Counted from the first letter of the stretch, positions 12,201 through 24,235 are shown. The stretch is 64,000 bases of DNA from Podospora comata (GCA_017354895.1 CP071498.1:372001-436000), one strand, 5' to 3'. A program made the numbers and translations. The notes: generated by a model from the letters alone, not told the origin.

Positions 12201-12415
12201 TCAGTGTGGGCTTATAGAATACATGTGATCGGAAAGAGGGGTCGCAAACCTTTGAACTTTTGCCTGATATTGGCCAGTTCCTTGTTGATTCTCTTCTCTT
12301 CCAATTCTCGAGCACGCGCATTGCGCAAGTCGGCAATGAACTGCACTAGTCCTCGCATATTGGCATTGCTGCTGCTGGATCGGCCCAGAAAGCCCGTGGG
12401 GCCTGAAGACGCCAT
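9276..12415 (-). CDS. AP-2 adaptor complex subunit alpha
   Basis: Large alpha subunit of the AP-2 clathrin adaptor, which selects plasma-membrane cargo for endocytosis. Four exons (12415-12250, 12188-11855, 11781-9516, 9443-9276) give 977 residues; phases agree at every junction. The N-terminus [15 protein letters not shown] and [20 protein letters not shown] is diagnostic of alpha/gamma adaptin trunks. The armadillo-like trunk follows ([23 protein letters not shown]), then a Gly/Asn-rich hinge (about residues 620-690) and the C-terminal appendage. The final intron 9515-9444 (GTATGT, GCTAAC, CGACAG) is 72 nt with no in-frame stop, so the unspliced frame reads through it. Convention would give APL3 as the yeast counterpart. 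Confidence 0.93.
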
Positions 12416-13817
12416 TTTGTGATATCCTCAACTCTGTTCTGCTCTTGTATGATGCAAGCTAAGCTGGGCGTAATGTCTGCAACAAAATGCAGTGTAGTGT
12501 GGTAATGCCGTCAAGGCCTGGTAATGCCGTCAAGGCCTGGTAATCCCCCCAGCTTTCAATATCCCCGTCACGCGACTAGTCTAGACGAAGGACTCAAGTA
12601 TAAGCGAAATCGACAGAGAAAATCGAGGTTTCAGAGGCTGGATTTCAAAGACAGCGGAGCAGGGAAGCAGCAACAGTGTGGTTTCTGGCTGGTCGAGTTC
12701 GAGCGCGCTTCGAATCGATCGAAAGCTAACGGGAATCGGCCGGCTGCATCTCAGAGCCCCAAATGCCCAAGGCTGGGTGTACGAGAACTGATACGTGTGG
12801 TGTTGACAACGATATCGTGTATATCGTTAAAATTCCGACGGTCGACGATGCTGGCGAAAGTGGCTGGCTCACAATGCGTCGCCTCGAGGTAGTCGTCGGG
12901 ATGCGGTCGGGTCGGCTCAGGGGGGTTGCTGTGGAATTGTAGGGTCTGGAAAAAGATGGAGCATTGTCGCATTGGCGCAGCTGCTCTGATCCCTGTCCAT
13001 GCTCGAACGCGAGATGTGGACGGCGCGCTCAAGACTTGGTCGATGGCCAAGTGTACAGTCAGGTGATACCGCACGTGAGTAAACCAGCACAGACCAATTC
13101 ACTTCCCCAGATGAGGTGAAACTGTCCCAGATGGACAGATTTGTCAACGAACTGGGCATCGTTGTACACTCTTTTCATCTGGTCCTTATTCTTACATTTC
13201 TACATTACTTATCTTCCCCGCGCATAGGTCCGCTCGGTCGAGGCCCATGAGACCGCAATGACACAAACTTGATACCTGGTACCCTCGAGCCTGGCTCAGT
13301 GTCTAGAGAGAGAGAGTAAAGCGACCGCCACCAAGGGATCATATTACAAATCAATAGTATATTTTGCACTCTCTACTACAAGTCCACAACCTACCTACTG
13401 TCCGTTCGGCATTACCATCATAAATGATAAAGCTGACCTGACAGGTCCTCATCATGCGCGCTGGCGCGGCTGAGGGCGCTTAATCGAAACCACTACTGCA
13501 CACTATGCTTGTTAGTTAGAAGACGCGAGTCCCTAATCTGGCATGGTCCAACCGACAATGCAGGAGAGAGGCACAGTTGCGGCGGTAATGCTACCTACCC
13601 AACCACATCTCAGGATCCGATGCTGATTGGCCTGCTCGGTTCTTTTCTTGATTGATCATGCCAAAAAACATCTTGCTAAAGGTCCACACCGGCCGCGTCA
13701 GGATAGAAGATAGCACAAGTTCCTTCAGGCTTTTTATCCTTTCCTTCCCTTCTCCACCGATCCTCCTTCCTTTTCTCCGTAGATTACAAGTTGGGGCTTC
13801 ACCAGTCACTCGCCATC
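12416..13817. other. Divergent intergenic region AP-2 alpha / WSC gene
   Basis: About 1.4 kb with both promoters. It contains a 19-bp tandem duplication (12501-12544) and CTACCTAC motifs near 13391 and 13591. No convincing ORF. Confidence 0.55.
12501..12544. repeat. 19-bp tandem duplication (2.3 copies)
   Basis: The unit GGTAATGCCGTCAAGGCCT occurs twice in perfect tandem, followed by the first 6 bases of a third copy. It lies about 90 bp upstream of the AP-2 alpha start codon, in the probable promoter or leader. Confidence 0.9.
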
Positions 13818-14668
13818 ATGGAACAGGATCCTAGAAGTGTCAGTACCGTTGCCATATATTACCAACTAGACAGTGCCTACCTAACACCACTTTGCAGTAT
13901 CCCGTAGCTATTCTTCCAGGGGGGGATGCTCCTGAGGTCCACCAACACCAAACCCAAGCATATTCCAAGTCATACGAACAGCAGCAGCCATATTACCAAA
14001 ATCAGTACCCGCAGTCCCACACCATTCTCGGCGCTGAGGACCCCGTCGAGCCCAAGGAAAAGAGGATATGCGGTGTTCGACTGAGCATTCTCTTCTTCGT
14101 CACCACGGGACTACTGTTCCTTGTCATTGCGGCGCTAGCTTTGGTTGGAGGTTTACTGGGAAGCAAGATCTCCTCGCTCGAGACATCGTACCCAGCACTC
14201 GCCAGTAATGTCGCCGCGATAGCCGGAGGGAGCACAAGTGGCGGGAACGACCAGATTGCACCCATCGACGACAATAGCAACACCGGTACCGAAACACCGC
14301 CGCCATCACAAACAAGCAGTGCGCCGGTATCTTACTCGACCAATGTCGTTGTTGATGGCTACCGCTATGTTGGCTGCTATTACGACGATACCCAGCGCCT
14401 GCTGATTGACCAGCCGGCAAAGGGGAACAGCTCCATGACGAACCTTATGTGCTCTCGCATCTGCGCGGGCTTCAAATACTTCGGCACTGAGATTGGCATT
14501 GATTGCTACTGTGGCAACAGAATAGAGGAGCGCACTCCTAGTGCCAAAGCAAACGAGTGGGATTGCAGCGTCAAGTGCCCAGGCAACAATAGGGGGAGGA
14601 AAGAAGTGTGTGGCGGCGATTGGTCGATTAGTATCTGGGAAAGACAGGCTAGTCCAGGCCGTGCCTGA
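13818..14668 (+). CDS. Single-pass membrane protein with extracellular WSC domain
   Basis: Exons are 13818-13838 and 13898-14668, giving 263 residues. The intron 13839-13897 uses a GTCAGT donor, a CTAAC branch point and a TTTGCAG acceptor. The start has a CATCATGGA context. The N-terminal ~60 residues are Gln/Tyr-rich and cytoplasmic by inference. One hydrophobic helix (LSILFFVTTGLLFLVIAALA, about residues 69-94) follows a basic KEKR stretch. A Ser/Thr/Gly-rich linker comes next, then a Cys-rich WSC domain (about 157-255: YVGCYYDD, MCSRICAGFKYFG, DCYCGNRI, KCPGNN, CGG). WSC domains bind carbohydrate, and fungal WSC membrane proteins often act in cell-wall sensing or adhesion. No long C-terminal tail is present, so a type II topology is likely. 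Confidence 0.85.
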
Positions 14669-15026
14669 CTGAAATCATGATTGTTGGTATTAACAGGCAT
14701 GCGAGCGAGGAGTTGGAGGTTCATTTCTTGGTTTATCTTGACACATGTATAATTATTTAAAACATTGGATGCCTTATATGGAGGACATATCATACGATCG
14801 TAGTTGTGAATATCTATTTGACCTAAAGTCTAAAGGAACTACATACATAGAGAATAAATGCCGGTTATTGTCCGTCACACGCCAAGCCTAAAGAAGGTAG
14901 CTTCCCACAATTAACCGCCCTCCATGACGTTTTGGCGCCTCCAATGTCAGTCCTCGGATTGCAAACCTCACTTTTTTGCTTCCTCAAGATGCGACGCCAT
15001 AGCCATTGCGCATTCACCCAGAAAGA
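14669..15026. other. Short intergenic region WSC gene / methyltransferase
   Basis: About 360 bp, AT-rich at first (3' flank of the WSC gene) and then the leader of the next gene. Nothing else seen. Confidence 0.6.
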
Positions 15027-16188
15027 ATGCGGCTGACCCCTTTCTCCCCAACAGCCCTTCGCAGGCCACTGTCATCCCGCCTAGTCCCAAAAATCCCACA
15101 CCAAAAAAGACCCTATGCCTTCCAGACCTCTGGCATCCCCACCTCCTTCCAGGTCTTCAACAACCGCACAAAATGGCTCCAGCGCGAGCGCGCCGCCTCC
15201 AACGCTGAAGCTAGCCGACAGGCCGACTATCTGAAAGATGAAGTCGCCATGCGCGTGGCCGAACGGCTCTTGGTATTCCCTACCCTCACGACACCTTAAA
15301 TCTCACTTCATGTTCCATTTATTTATTAACCACCTACCCATCCACCCCCAGGACGTAAAACGAACCTTTCCCTTGACCCTCGATTTCGGAGCCTACACCA
15401 ACTCCCTCGCCCGCGCGCTCACAAACCCCAACCCTGACCCCTCCCAGCCCGACGCGGACATCCCACCCCTGGCCACCAAAATCGGCAAGCTCGTCGCTGC
15501 CGACTCGAGCCAAAAGGCTCTCTTCCGGGACGCGAAGCTCGAGTTCAACAAGGAGATCAACATGGAGCGTGTTGTCTTGCCGTACGAGGAGGGCCCCTTG
15601 CCGTGGGAGGACAACACGTTTGACATGGTGCTGTCAAGCCTGTCCATGCACTGGATCAATGATCTCCCTGGTGTGTTGGGGCAGATCAACCGGATTCTCA
15701 AGCCGGATGCCCCGTTTATTGGGGCCATGCTGGGGGGTGATACGCTTTTTGAGCTGAGGACTTCATTGCAGCTGGCGGAGCAGGAAAGGAGGGGCGGGAT
15801 TGGCGTTCATGTGTCGCCGTTGGCGGATGTCAAGGATGTCGGGGGGTTGCTGGGGAAGGCAGGGTTCAAGATGTTGACGGTGGATGTGGAGGACATTGTG
15901 GTGGAATACCCTGATACTTTTGCGTTGATGGAGGACCTCCAGGCCATGGGAGAGGGCAATGCGGTGTTGGGGAGGGAGGTGGGTGCGATTGGAAAGGATG
16001 TTCTGCTTGCAGCGGAGGGGATATATAGGGAACTTCATGGAAGCAAGGACGAGGACGGGACTGTGAGGCTACCGGCGACATTCAGGGTGATACACATGAT
16101 TGGGTGGAAAGAAGGAGGGGATCAACCAAAGCCGTTGCCGAGGGGCAGTGGGGAGATCAATCTAAGGGATGTGTTGGGGACAAAATAG
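15027..16188 (+). CDS. NDUFAF5-like mitochondrial methyltransferase (complex I assembly)
   Basis: Methyltransferase-11 family protein resembling NDUFAF5, which in animals hydroxylates an Arg of the NDUFS7 subunit during complex I assembly. Exons are 15027-15272 and 15352-16188, giving 360 residues; the intron is 79 nt and phase 0. The first ~45 residues (RLTPFSPTALRRPLSSRLVP) are Arg/Ser-rich and lack acids, as in a mitochondrial targeting peptide. FQVFNNRTKWLQRERAA and the PWEDNTFDMVLSSLSMHWIN motif are characteristic. The SAM-binding motif I is LDFGAYTNSL rather than a canonical GxGxG, so classical methyl transfer is doubtful. An ATG at 15027 was preferred because the frame upstream has no earlier ATG. 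Confidence 0.85.
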
Positions 16189-16319
16189 ATGACGACTCAA
16201 CATCGTCGTCAATGTCATTGTATTTTGGCCTGTCGCTCATGAAAACGCCTTGTAAAAATATTCCCTCACACTGTTCTATCCGCCTGTTTCCTGGAATTCG
16301 CATGTACAATGCAAATGTC

Positions 16320-17012
16320 TTATACCCTCCGGAAATCAGTCATGACTCTCCCAATGCACCCCAGCCCGGCCACATCCACCACCTTCTCATGCCAACTAAG
16401 CAAGACGCTCATGGCGGCGCCGGTGGAGTCTCCGGATGTTATCCCGGACCTGTTGCCAATCTGACTGAACCCCGTTGCCTGGGGCGTCATCAACTTGGTT
16501 GGTGTTCTCGGGCCGTTGCCGGTGTGCTGGCTGGAGATACCGCTCGACGTGGCCGCCATACCCTTGTACCTATTCACATCATGTCAGCATGTGCCTCGCC
16601 CCCTTTTTTTGCGCCCAACAATAACTGACAAGTACTTCATCAACACGTCCAAGCTCTCGCTACCCCTATCACCATTGTAGATCTTTTGCAAAAGAGGCGT
16701 CATCTCGTTCACCTTGATCCTTTGCAGCACCTCGATGACGGTCTGCAGATGCGTTTCCTTGGCCAGATCGGGAGCATTGTAGATTGGATTCTCGAGAGCC
16801 GACCGCAGCGCGCCCTCGGCATCGCCCGCTTGGAGGAGCTGGCGGATCTGAGACTGGAGGTTGCGGGCGTCTTGGTCGGAGAATTCGGGCTGGGGAGGGT
16901 GGAGGGTGGAGAGAGGGAAGTTCTGGGAGGAGTCGGGGTCGAGGGCATCGATGTTGATGGTGCGCCAGGCATCGGTGAGCGAGGACTCGGTGTGTTGTTG
17001 GATAATAGACAT
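16320..17012 (-). CDS. ARC15: Arp2/3 complex 16-kDa subunit (ARPC5)
   Basis: Smallest subunit of the Arp2/3 actin-nucleating complex, which builds branched actin at endocytic patches. Exons are 17012-16630 and 16569-16320, giving 210 residues. The intron has the uncommon donor GTCAGT, and splicing rebuilds LMKYLYKGMA, which matches the conserved MKYIYKGFE block of ARPC5. TPLLQKIYNGDRGSESLDVL and the C-terminal LSWHEKVVDVAGLGCIGRVM segments also fit. The protein is longer than animal ARPC5 (about 150 residues) because of an N-terminal Asp/Pro-rich stretch and a Ser/Thr/Gly-rich insert. It is convergent with the methyltransferase gene, with only about 130 bp between stop codons. Confidence 0.93.
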
Positions 17013-17662
17013 TGTTGGGCTATTTCTCTGTGGTTATACGATTTGTGCGGTTTTTGATATGGTGAAATTGAGATCGTGGCACTGTCGGTTGGAAGTGGTG
17101 ATGTTGAGAAATAGTGTTGGTTGATAGCTCCGTGTGGAACTGGATTGCTGGACAGCTTGACGTTGCGCATGCAGCTTGCGTTGACGAGGCAGGGAGACGG
17201 GTTCAGGCAAGCTGCGCCCTGCCCCGCACTGGTCCGACGGTGAGCTTACGGCCCCACCCCGGGGCTCCATTGCCGGTTTCTGAAGGGAGGCCGGAGCTCT
17301 GCGGGGAGGACTCGGGGCTTAAACAGACTTTATGTTAATCAATAGTTTACAATCTTTACTTCGCTTCTTCAAATCACTTTTGAGCATACCAAGCCCTAAG
17401 ACAAGAGACATTTGAAGCTCACGGCATCCTTTTCCCTCAAACCTTACTGGTTTTCGTGCTTTCACCAACAGCGCCAACCCTGAAAAATGCTCCCTTGGCT
17501 CCGGATTCCTGGTGCAACTTTTCAAGGTATTGCCCAGCAAGTGCCCACACACACCTCCCAGAAACCCGCACCCACCCACACACAAGAAAAATCTCTTCCC
17601 TCACATTAACACTTCTCCCACCACTGAATCTAACAACGAAGCATGGTTGATCGTTAGCCACT
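17013..17662. other. Intergenic: ARPC5 promoter side
   Basis: About 650 bp upstream of ARPC5 and the first tRNA. No supported gene. Confidence 0.55.
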
Positions 17663-17749
17663 GCCCGGCTAGCTCAATCGGTAGAGCGTGAGACTCTTAA
17701 GGAGTACTCCGAAATCTCAAGGTTGTGGGTTCGACCCCCACGTCGGGCT
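17663..17749 (+). tRNA. tRNA-Lys (anticodon CTT), copy 1, with 14-nt intron
   Basis: The cloverleaf is complete. Acceptor stem GCCCGGC pairs with GTCGGGC (one G-T pair), and the discriminator is T as in yeast tRNA-Lys(CUU). The anticodon stem TGAGA/TCTCA closes the loop CTCTTAA, and the T arm reads GTGGGTTCGACCCCCAC. A 14-nt intron sits after position 37 and contains the palindrome GGAGTACTCC. This is the best preserved of three related copies in the window. Confidence 0.95.
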
Positions 17750-18081
17750 CAATTCCCGTCGAAACGACACTTAAGACCGTGTTATTTTTTGTATTCTTCT
17801 TTTGACTGTGTTGCTCTTCATCTTGCTGTTGATGGCATCTCACTCTCACCATTAGTGCAGGGTGTTAGTGGATGGACAATATGCCTAATATCAACCTGAA
17901 TTAGGAGAGTAGTGTATTCCACTCACCATGAAGCAAGACTTCACCGCCTTATCTTTTGATATGACTACTACTAGAAACACTACCTGTCTGGTTCGTGAGC
18001 AACATAGGTAGATATTGTAGGCCTCGAAAACCACATTAGACTTACAACGACAAGAATGAGTAGGCCATATTTCCCAGGTTC
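17750..18081. other. AT-rich intergenic
   Basis: Directly downstream of the tRNA is a T-rich stretch (GTTATTTTTT) that can serve as the pol III terminator. The rest shows no supported gene; a minus-strand GTGAGT donor near 17928 is not tied to a model I trust. Confidence 0.4.
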
Positions 18082-18814
18082 TCAAGAAACCACATCTGGT
18101 GTACTGAGTCGGCTCCTGCAATCCTCCTTGTCTTCATTTCTGCAGTCCTCGCGTTTCTCATCGTCGTCGTTCACCCGGTCTTCGGTATGTATTGCATTCT
18201 CGTCCCAGGTAGAATACCTCTCCTCACCAACGTCGTCCTCGATAAGATCCTCTCTCTCACTTGTACCTTGCTGCCAAGCGTGATGTTTTTCCAGAGGGCT
18301 TGACCTCGTGGGCGAGATCTCTATCGATGGGAGGATATCAGAGAGAATTTCTTGAGGATCACGCTTCCTAGCCGTGTTCTGAGAGCCATCTTCTCCGGAC
18401 AAATCGAGAGGGTCTCCCTCAGAGTCAGATATTTCAGACTTTTCCCGCTTCCTATGATCCCGTCCCCATACAATCAGCAAAGCCTGACTATCAGCGTACC
18501 GTCAAGAGCGCTGACCTCAGGGGAGATGAAGAGGCCCAGCCATTATATGCCGGCCAAATGTTGGATTCCTCTCCCAACCTCGGAGGCTCAGGCTCTAGCT
18601 TGTTCCGTTTCCGTTTTAGAAGCAAAGGGGAACTTGGGGGCGGTTGACGCTTCGCGGAACAGGTGGTGGCCATGTTTCTTGGAGATATATGAGCACAAAG
18701 CCTACGCGAGATGCCCACAGCTCGCAGTTCTAAAGGTTGAAGAGGGTGCGTGTTGACCTTCTCCCCGCCATATGCAATAGTGAGATGCCGGGTTTGGAAA
18801 GAACCAGCGTTCAT
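18082..18814 (-). CDS. Possible two-exon hypothetical gene
   Basis: Tentative model: exons 18814-18516 and 18451-18082, 222 residues. The splice phases agree (AG + G restores an Arg codon), but the donor GTCAGC is weak. The predicted protein has a basic cluster (LLLKRKRNKLEPEPPR, a possible nuclear signal) and a strongly acidic, Ser/Asp/Glu-rich second half (EREDLIEDDVGEE, NDDDEKREDCRNEDKED). I do not recognise it. It could be a chance pair of open frames; support is the length of the second frame and the non-random charge pattern only. Confidence 0.25.
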
Positions 18815-19195
18815 GTACCCACACAAGTCATGTACTGCGTAGGTAGGTTCCTTTCCCTCGATCGTCGAAAGCACTGCCGCACTGTCCCGTCCTTGAGCAA
18901 CCAGCCCCTGCTGTCTAGGTCCTCAACATTCTGCGGAAGGAACCAGAGCATCTAGGACAATGTTCCTGACCGCTCGGGAACAGCACGTGCGAACATCCGC
19001 CCACGGGATGTTATTTAACGTTCCTTGCCACAAGCCTCCATTATCAGTCGGGTAGACATGCTGCGAGGAAAGAATGCTGTTCTATAGCATCTCGTAGATT
19101 GCCATGGAAACATCAAAACGACAAAAGAACTTGGCAAAAAATGTATCGCCAGTCAGATAGACTCAGAATCTGGGCAAAAGAGAAGTCTTCTCTTA
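18815..19195. other. Intergenic
   Basis: No supported feature apart from a TAGGTAGG motif near 18843. Confidence 0.5.
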
Positions 19196-19266
19196 TGCAT
19201 CAGCCGTGAATCGAACACGGGGCCCATCGATGGCAACGATGGATTTTACCACTAAACCACTGATGC
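19196..19266 (-). tRNA. tRNA-Gly (anticodon GCC)
   Basis: A 71-nt intronless cloverleaf on the minus strand. Acceptor stem GCATCAG pairs with CTGATGC, discriminator A. D arm TGGTTTAGTGGTAAAA; anticodon stem CATCG/CGATG with loop TTGCCAT; T arm CCGTGTTCGATTCACGG. All stems pair, so it looks functional. Confidence 0.93.
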
Positions 19267-19720
19267 TTTTTAGGGTTGTTACAATATTTGGGGGTGGATC
19301 TTATACCTGAATTTGTAGCTTGTACCCACCCGCGATGGTGTTTCGAGTCAGACATCATGAGAAAAGGCATGGATATCATTCCCCCAACCTAGAGCTCATC
19401 AAGCGAGAGGGTTGTATGCATACATGCCTGAAGTTCAGCTACAATAATAAATCCTATATACTAGTGTATTCTTCTTCTTAGACACCTTAACCACTCACCT
19501 TACACCTCTTAGGTTTCAACCACTAGCTACATTTATCTAGCTGAAAAATGCACATCTAACAAAAGATAAGACCGACAACCTCAACCCAGCTATATGTCAT
19601 GGAGAAAACCCGAACACAACGCCAGCCAGGTGGCCACCAAGCCCACAAAACCTAAACAAGAAAAAGACATCATGACTGGCCTAATAAGAAAAAGAGATCG
19701 AATCGCATCGACGGGAATTG
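19267..19720. other. AT-rich intergenic
   Basis: About 450 bp, AT-rich with T/C tracts. No supported gene. Confidence 0.5.
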
Positions 19721-19811
19721 AGTCCGACGTGGGGGTCGAACCCACAACCTTGAAATATCGGAGTACTCTGTACATAAGAGTCTCACGCTCTACCGATTGA
19801 GCTAGCCGGGC
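19721..19811 (-). tRNA. tRNA-Lys (CTT), copy 2, with 18-nt intron; probably degenerate
   Basis: Same tRNA as copy 1 with a longer intron (begins TGTACAGAGTACTCC). The 3' acceptor strand is GTCGGAC instead of GTCGGGC, which leaves a C-A mismatch at pair 2-71. The anticodon stem has TTTCA instead of TCTCA, giving a G-T wobble. The B box GGTTCGACCCC is intact. About 55 bp of 5' flank and 30 bp of 3' flank (CCCGTCGAT..GATTCGAT) are shared with copy 3, so the two arose by duplication of a larger segment. Confidence 0.75.
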
Positions 19812-21009
19812 AAGGTTATACCCATTATTCTATGTGTGGCATGTCCCAGGGTGGGTTTATGTGTAGTGTAGGGCTTTGTGTCATGTGGAGGTTGATAAGA
19901 GGTGTTCCCTGGGGGCGAGCAGCACCACTGACTCGAGCTTGGGATTGGAAGCAAGCTGGCAACTCTTGGGTTTGTGAGGAAGCCTGGGTTCGAAAGGTTG
20001 GTCCTGTGGGAAGCTTGAGCTTGGAGTTGAACTTGAACTATGAGCTTTTGGGATATGCTGTAACCATGTGCCTGAACATGTGCGAGCCTGAAGATATTCC
20101 CCCATGTAGGCAGTTTGAGCCAAGATGATCTGGGTCAACCTAACAGCTTGCCCACTCAACATTTTGCCCAAGTTAAAGATGAGTTTATTCTCAAAACGTG
20201 AGCTTTGTCAGTCCCAGGCTCTGCCCACTATGGCCTGGATCTGGCTCTATTAAAATGATTGTTAACACCAGAGAGAATGATTCTATACTGTATTTGTCTT
20301 AATGACTGGCCAAGGGACTGCAGTTTTGAACTCTGTTTGTAACTGTACAAGCTATTGTGCTATAGGCAGAATGCGTGAAAGACACAGCTACCAATATATC
20401 CTCAAAGCCATACCTCTCTTCCTCCCATCAAGCTCCAGGCTTCGAAGTCTTCTCACCTACTTTGGGTCTTTGTTCTCGAGCTTGCCTATTTATCTTTTAC
20501 TCGAGGAAGTATATGCATGTACTGCTTAGATTTATATGGCTTGCAAAACCTATCATGACCTATGAGGCAGTTCCAGTTATATGTCGAATTTGGATTTCTA
20601 TACGTTGAACCACGAGTGAAGCTCTGGGTATCAGGGCACCTGAAGAGCATAGGTATCTTGCCCAATGGTCTATTTGTGGATGAGACATCTCAATACCTTA
20701 GGTGCAGTAGAAGTCATTTCAACGGCCAGCCAACACTCTCCTGCCCCCCGGGTCTAGGTAACTTCCTTTCTCGTCAAAAAGTTCGATGTGGCAGAGTATG
20801 ATGTGCCGAATTGCCCAGTTCTCAGCCCTGGAAAGACATCATGCGAGGAACCCGGGCATCATAAACGACCGACCTCCCATCCAACCCTTTGCCCAATGAC
20901 GAGAATACACCGTTGCTCACCAAGCCGTCACGATCCTGTCACAAACGAAACACATCACCCTCTGTTAATTCCTCCTTATCACTCATGGTGTAGACCCTCT
21001 AGTCTCGCG
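19812..21009. other. AT-rich gene-poor stretch
   Basis: About 1.2 kb. Apart from flank similarity to the copy 3 tRNA region close to 19812, nothing recognised; ORFs are short and unbiased. Confidence 0.5.
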
Positions 21010-21262
21010 ATGCCATCACCAGTGTCTCCATATAACCCACCGGCACTTCGCAGCGACATCGTGAGTCTTCCAAGTCCCGTGACAAACTAACAGGTGTCAA
21101 ACCTACCAGTCAAATTTCACGGTCGCTTTCGCTTCTAACTCAGTAAGTTACTTCCTCCCTGAGTGATAAACTTGTTTTTCACACCCTCACCAGCCCATCC
21201 CGTTTCAATTCCTTCGGCACGAGCAGCCGAGAACGGTACCCATGACGACCGGTACAAAGTGA
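21010..21262 (+). CDS. Possible three-exon mini-gene (50 residues)
   Basis: Two back-to-back introns with good signals: 21061-21109 (GTGAGT, ACTAAC branch, CCAG) and 21143-21193 (GTAAGT...CACCAG). Both are phase 0 and flank exons 21010-21060, 21110-21142 and 21194-21262. The spliced frame begins MPSPVSPYNPPALRSDI and ends FLRHEQPRTVPMTTGTK. The splice signals are the evidence, not the protein, which I do not recognise. The same introns could belong to a non-coding transcript. Confidence 0.3.
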
Positions 21263-22827
21263 AAGGAGCAAGATGAACACAAAAGTCGGAGGGAACCAAT
21301 CCTCTGAGTAATAACTCATCCAAGAAAAAAAGTTATCGTTGAGCATAACCTCCTGCTCACCGAAGGTGAGAGGAGAGGTCTAACCGTACACCACCACGAA
21401 CCAGCCTTGTCAACCGACTGGCTGGTTGCCCAGGCAAAACAGGGCTGTTGTTTGGAAAATTTTTCATTCCTTCCTGTTGGTTCTCACCTTCTAGCCCCGG
21501 GCGTGGTCGACCCGTCTGGGTGCTATCAGGCAGGGTATTATAGCTCCGGGGTTGACACCTCTTTGGGATGAATGACACCCGCCATCAACCACGCAGCCCA
21601 CAAAAAATAAAATAAAACGGTCAAACAACAAAGTCCCGACAGGCAGGGATCTTTTTAGGTCTCTGTGGAGTTTTGCACGGGAAGACCGTGGTGGACACGC
21701 AGTGGGCTGCTGGTGGTGAGACGAAGGTGTGGAATTCACTTGGAGAAAGCATGCTGGAATATTTTTAACAACTGCCTGTTCGGTAGACAAACCCGTGAGC
21801 GCCGAGTTGAAGGTTTACTTTTTTTTTTTTTGGCTGTTCTGGGGTTAATACGGAGAAAGAGTGTACAGAACGGGTTCATATCCCGAATCAAGCAGGCTGT
21901 TGTTAAAGAAATCAAGGGACAGAGACGGACTGAGCTTTGGGATTGGGTAGGTATCATACCACCGGCGTCCCCCCATCTTTCTCTCTTGGGATCTGGGGTT
22001 CGGTGAGAAAGAAATATCGGCAGCATGGGGCTCTATTGGTTAGCGTCTTCCCACGCGTGTGGCATCGGAGACGTGTTCCCAGGGCAGGCAAGTCAAAAAA
22101 AGTCACCTGCTTGACAGTCCATCCGCCTAGATTAGCGAAATATCATGTTACATGAATGTGGGAGGAGCGGGAGAAAAAGAGGTTCAAAGGCAAAGGGGCA
22201 TGAGGAAGGTGGCCGCCATGACGGTAAATCTACCTGTGCCTTGGACAGGATGATGAGGCCATAGAGTGAAGAAATAATGCAGGAGCGGCAGTGGTGGTTA
22301 CGGGCGATGATGGGTGTGTGTCGTAAAAACATCGCTCTCGCTACCAGCTCGCCAACATGTCAGGGCCGGCCGGTGATGAACAGGACAAATATTCAATCCC
22401 AAATTTCACGAGCCGTCTTTCCCCGTCGCATATCCCCCAGATTTCTTTTGAGTGGTTGCATTTGGATACGCACCACCCACATCGCATCGCATCGCATCCG
22501 CCTTGCATCTCGCATCGTGACCCCCCAGGGTAATGATCCAGAGGCAACCATTGCTACTTTCCCTTACCTCGTGCTTCAGAACGATGACTCTCCCTCCCAC
22601 ACCAAGCCTCAGGAAATACCGAGCATTCGGGCCTTTGAGAGATGGTGGTATCAACGGGCGGGACGCGATTTCGCAGTGCAGATCGCGTTCACAAAGCAAC
22701 TTGAAACGCGCCTCCCAAAACGTGGTTAGCTTCCATGCCGAGCACATGCCCAGCCGGCTGTTCGTCCCAGCAGCGACGATGACAGCAAACGGAGCAAGAT
22801 AACGAAAAGGGAACAGAACCAGAGAAG

Positions 22828-22867
22828 GGGAAAAAAAAACCCCCCCCCCCCCAAAAAAAACAAAAAA
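22828..22867. repeat. Homopolymer cluster A-C-A
   Basis: Consecutive runs of A, then about 14 C, then A with single C interruptions. Possible sequencing or assembly weak point. Confidence 0.85.
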
Positions 22868-24235
22868 ACCGAAATTACCAAGAATGGCACAAGCGGAAAG
22901 CTTCCCCGGCCGGTCCCAAACAAATGATATCCCCGTTTGGACGGTTGGAAGTCAAAGTCATGATGATGACCGCCGCTGGATGCAACACAAAAGCCGACCA
23001 GGGGGAAGTGACTCTTGCTGCTAACCATTTTGCTGGAATTGGTGAATGGTTGCCCTGTAAGCCTGTGCGCGATCATTGGCGATGATTGATTGAATGAAAA
23101 GGCTTTGTTGATGGTGGTGATCCATGTGATCCAGGTGATCCAGATGATCCCAGGACCCATGTCTGCAAGGTTCCCAAAATGCTTCCAGACGAGTTCACTG
23201 GTGATGATAGGGGCGCGTGCGCTTTTTCCAAGTGCTTGCAGAAATTTGAGCGTCCGTGTCATTTCTTCGAGACCTGGTCCGGCCCGCGCATGCGCCATGA
23301 GGACCCGCCCGTCCGGATTGCTTCCCCGTTCCTGCATCGCATACGGAGTACACTACAACAACACGCCCAACACCGGGCAGCGGCCAGGTTCGCGGCCAGA
23401 GTGTGCACTGATATCACCAGGGCATGCAGACGCAGATGACAGCATCGCCCGAGAATACGGATAGCCCGCACCGTATCGTCTGCTCGCTCTTCCTTCTGCG
23501 TCATTGCGACGTGCAGAAAAACGATATGCGCAGTGGAGTTTGGCGACCCGGGTGACCCGGGCCTTGTGGCAGGCTTTGCAGAAATGGGCTTAGCCTCATC
23601 GCAGTTGATGTTCCGTTGGGTCTTCTGGAAATTTGGATCTGAGTGCTGGGCAACAGACAGCTCGACAGGCCACCTGCTCCGTTTTGTGCTGATGGGGCCA
23701 TTGCTGCCTCGTAACGGAGGTCAATCCAGGGATGCTGACAGATGGCCACAAAAACGGACCAGCTCTCGTCCAGTGCTGTTCTTCGCCAATCTTGAAATCG
23801 CAGCGAGATTGGGCTCATATGCGCCATCTGAAATGTGGGATCAACACTGTCTCAAAACCGTAGAGGCAGAGCTTCACTTGACACGTTCCGGCCGCAAATG
23901 GGTGCAGGCAGCAACCCTGGGCTGCTCGATGCAGACGAGAAACATCGAGCTGTCAACCTGACGATCCTTGGCTGGCGGAACACACGTTCGGCCGTCACAT
24001 GATGAGGCACAAATGCAATGCCCAGCACCGTGAGTGGACGCCTGTGCGTGAATGGAAATCTTCCCTCAACCGTCAATCTTCCCATCACGCGCCTGCATGA
24101 TGGTGCATGGTCGATCTGAGCCTTCCGTGTGGCCGCTTGTCCCGATGCGCCGCACCAGCTGTCCAATATAGCCAGAGCCAGCCCCGAGTGATGAGTTGTA
24201 CATATGTATGTCGCTGCTGAAGAAGGACAATATTC

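Noticed and set aside
22726-23337. 203-codon minus-strand frame
   Set aside because: Crosses homopolymer runs, has no recognised domain and unbiased codons.
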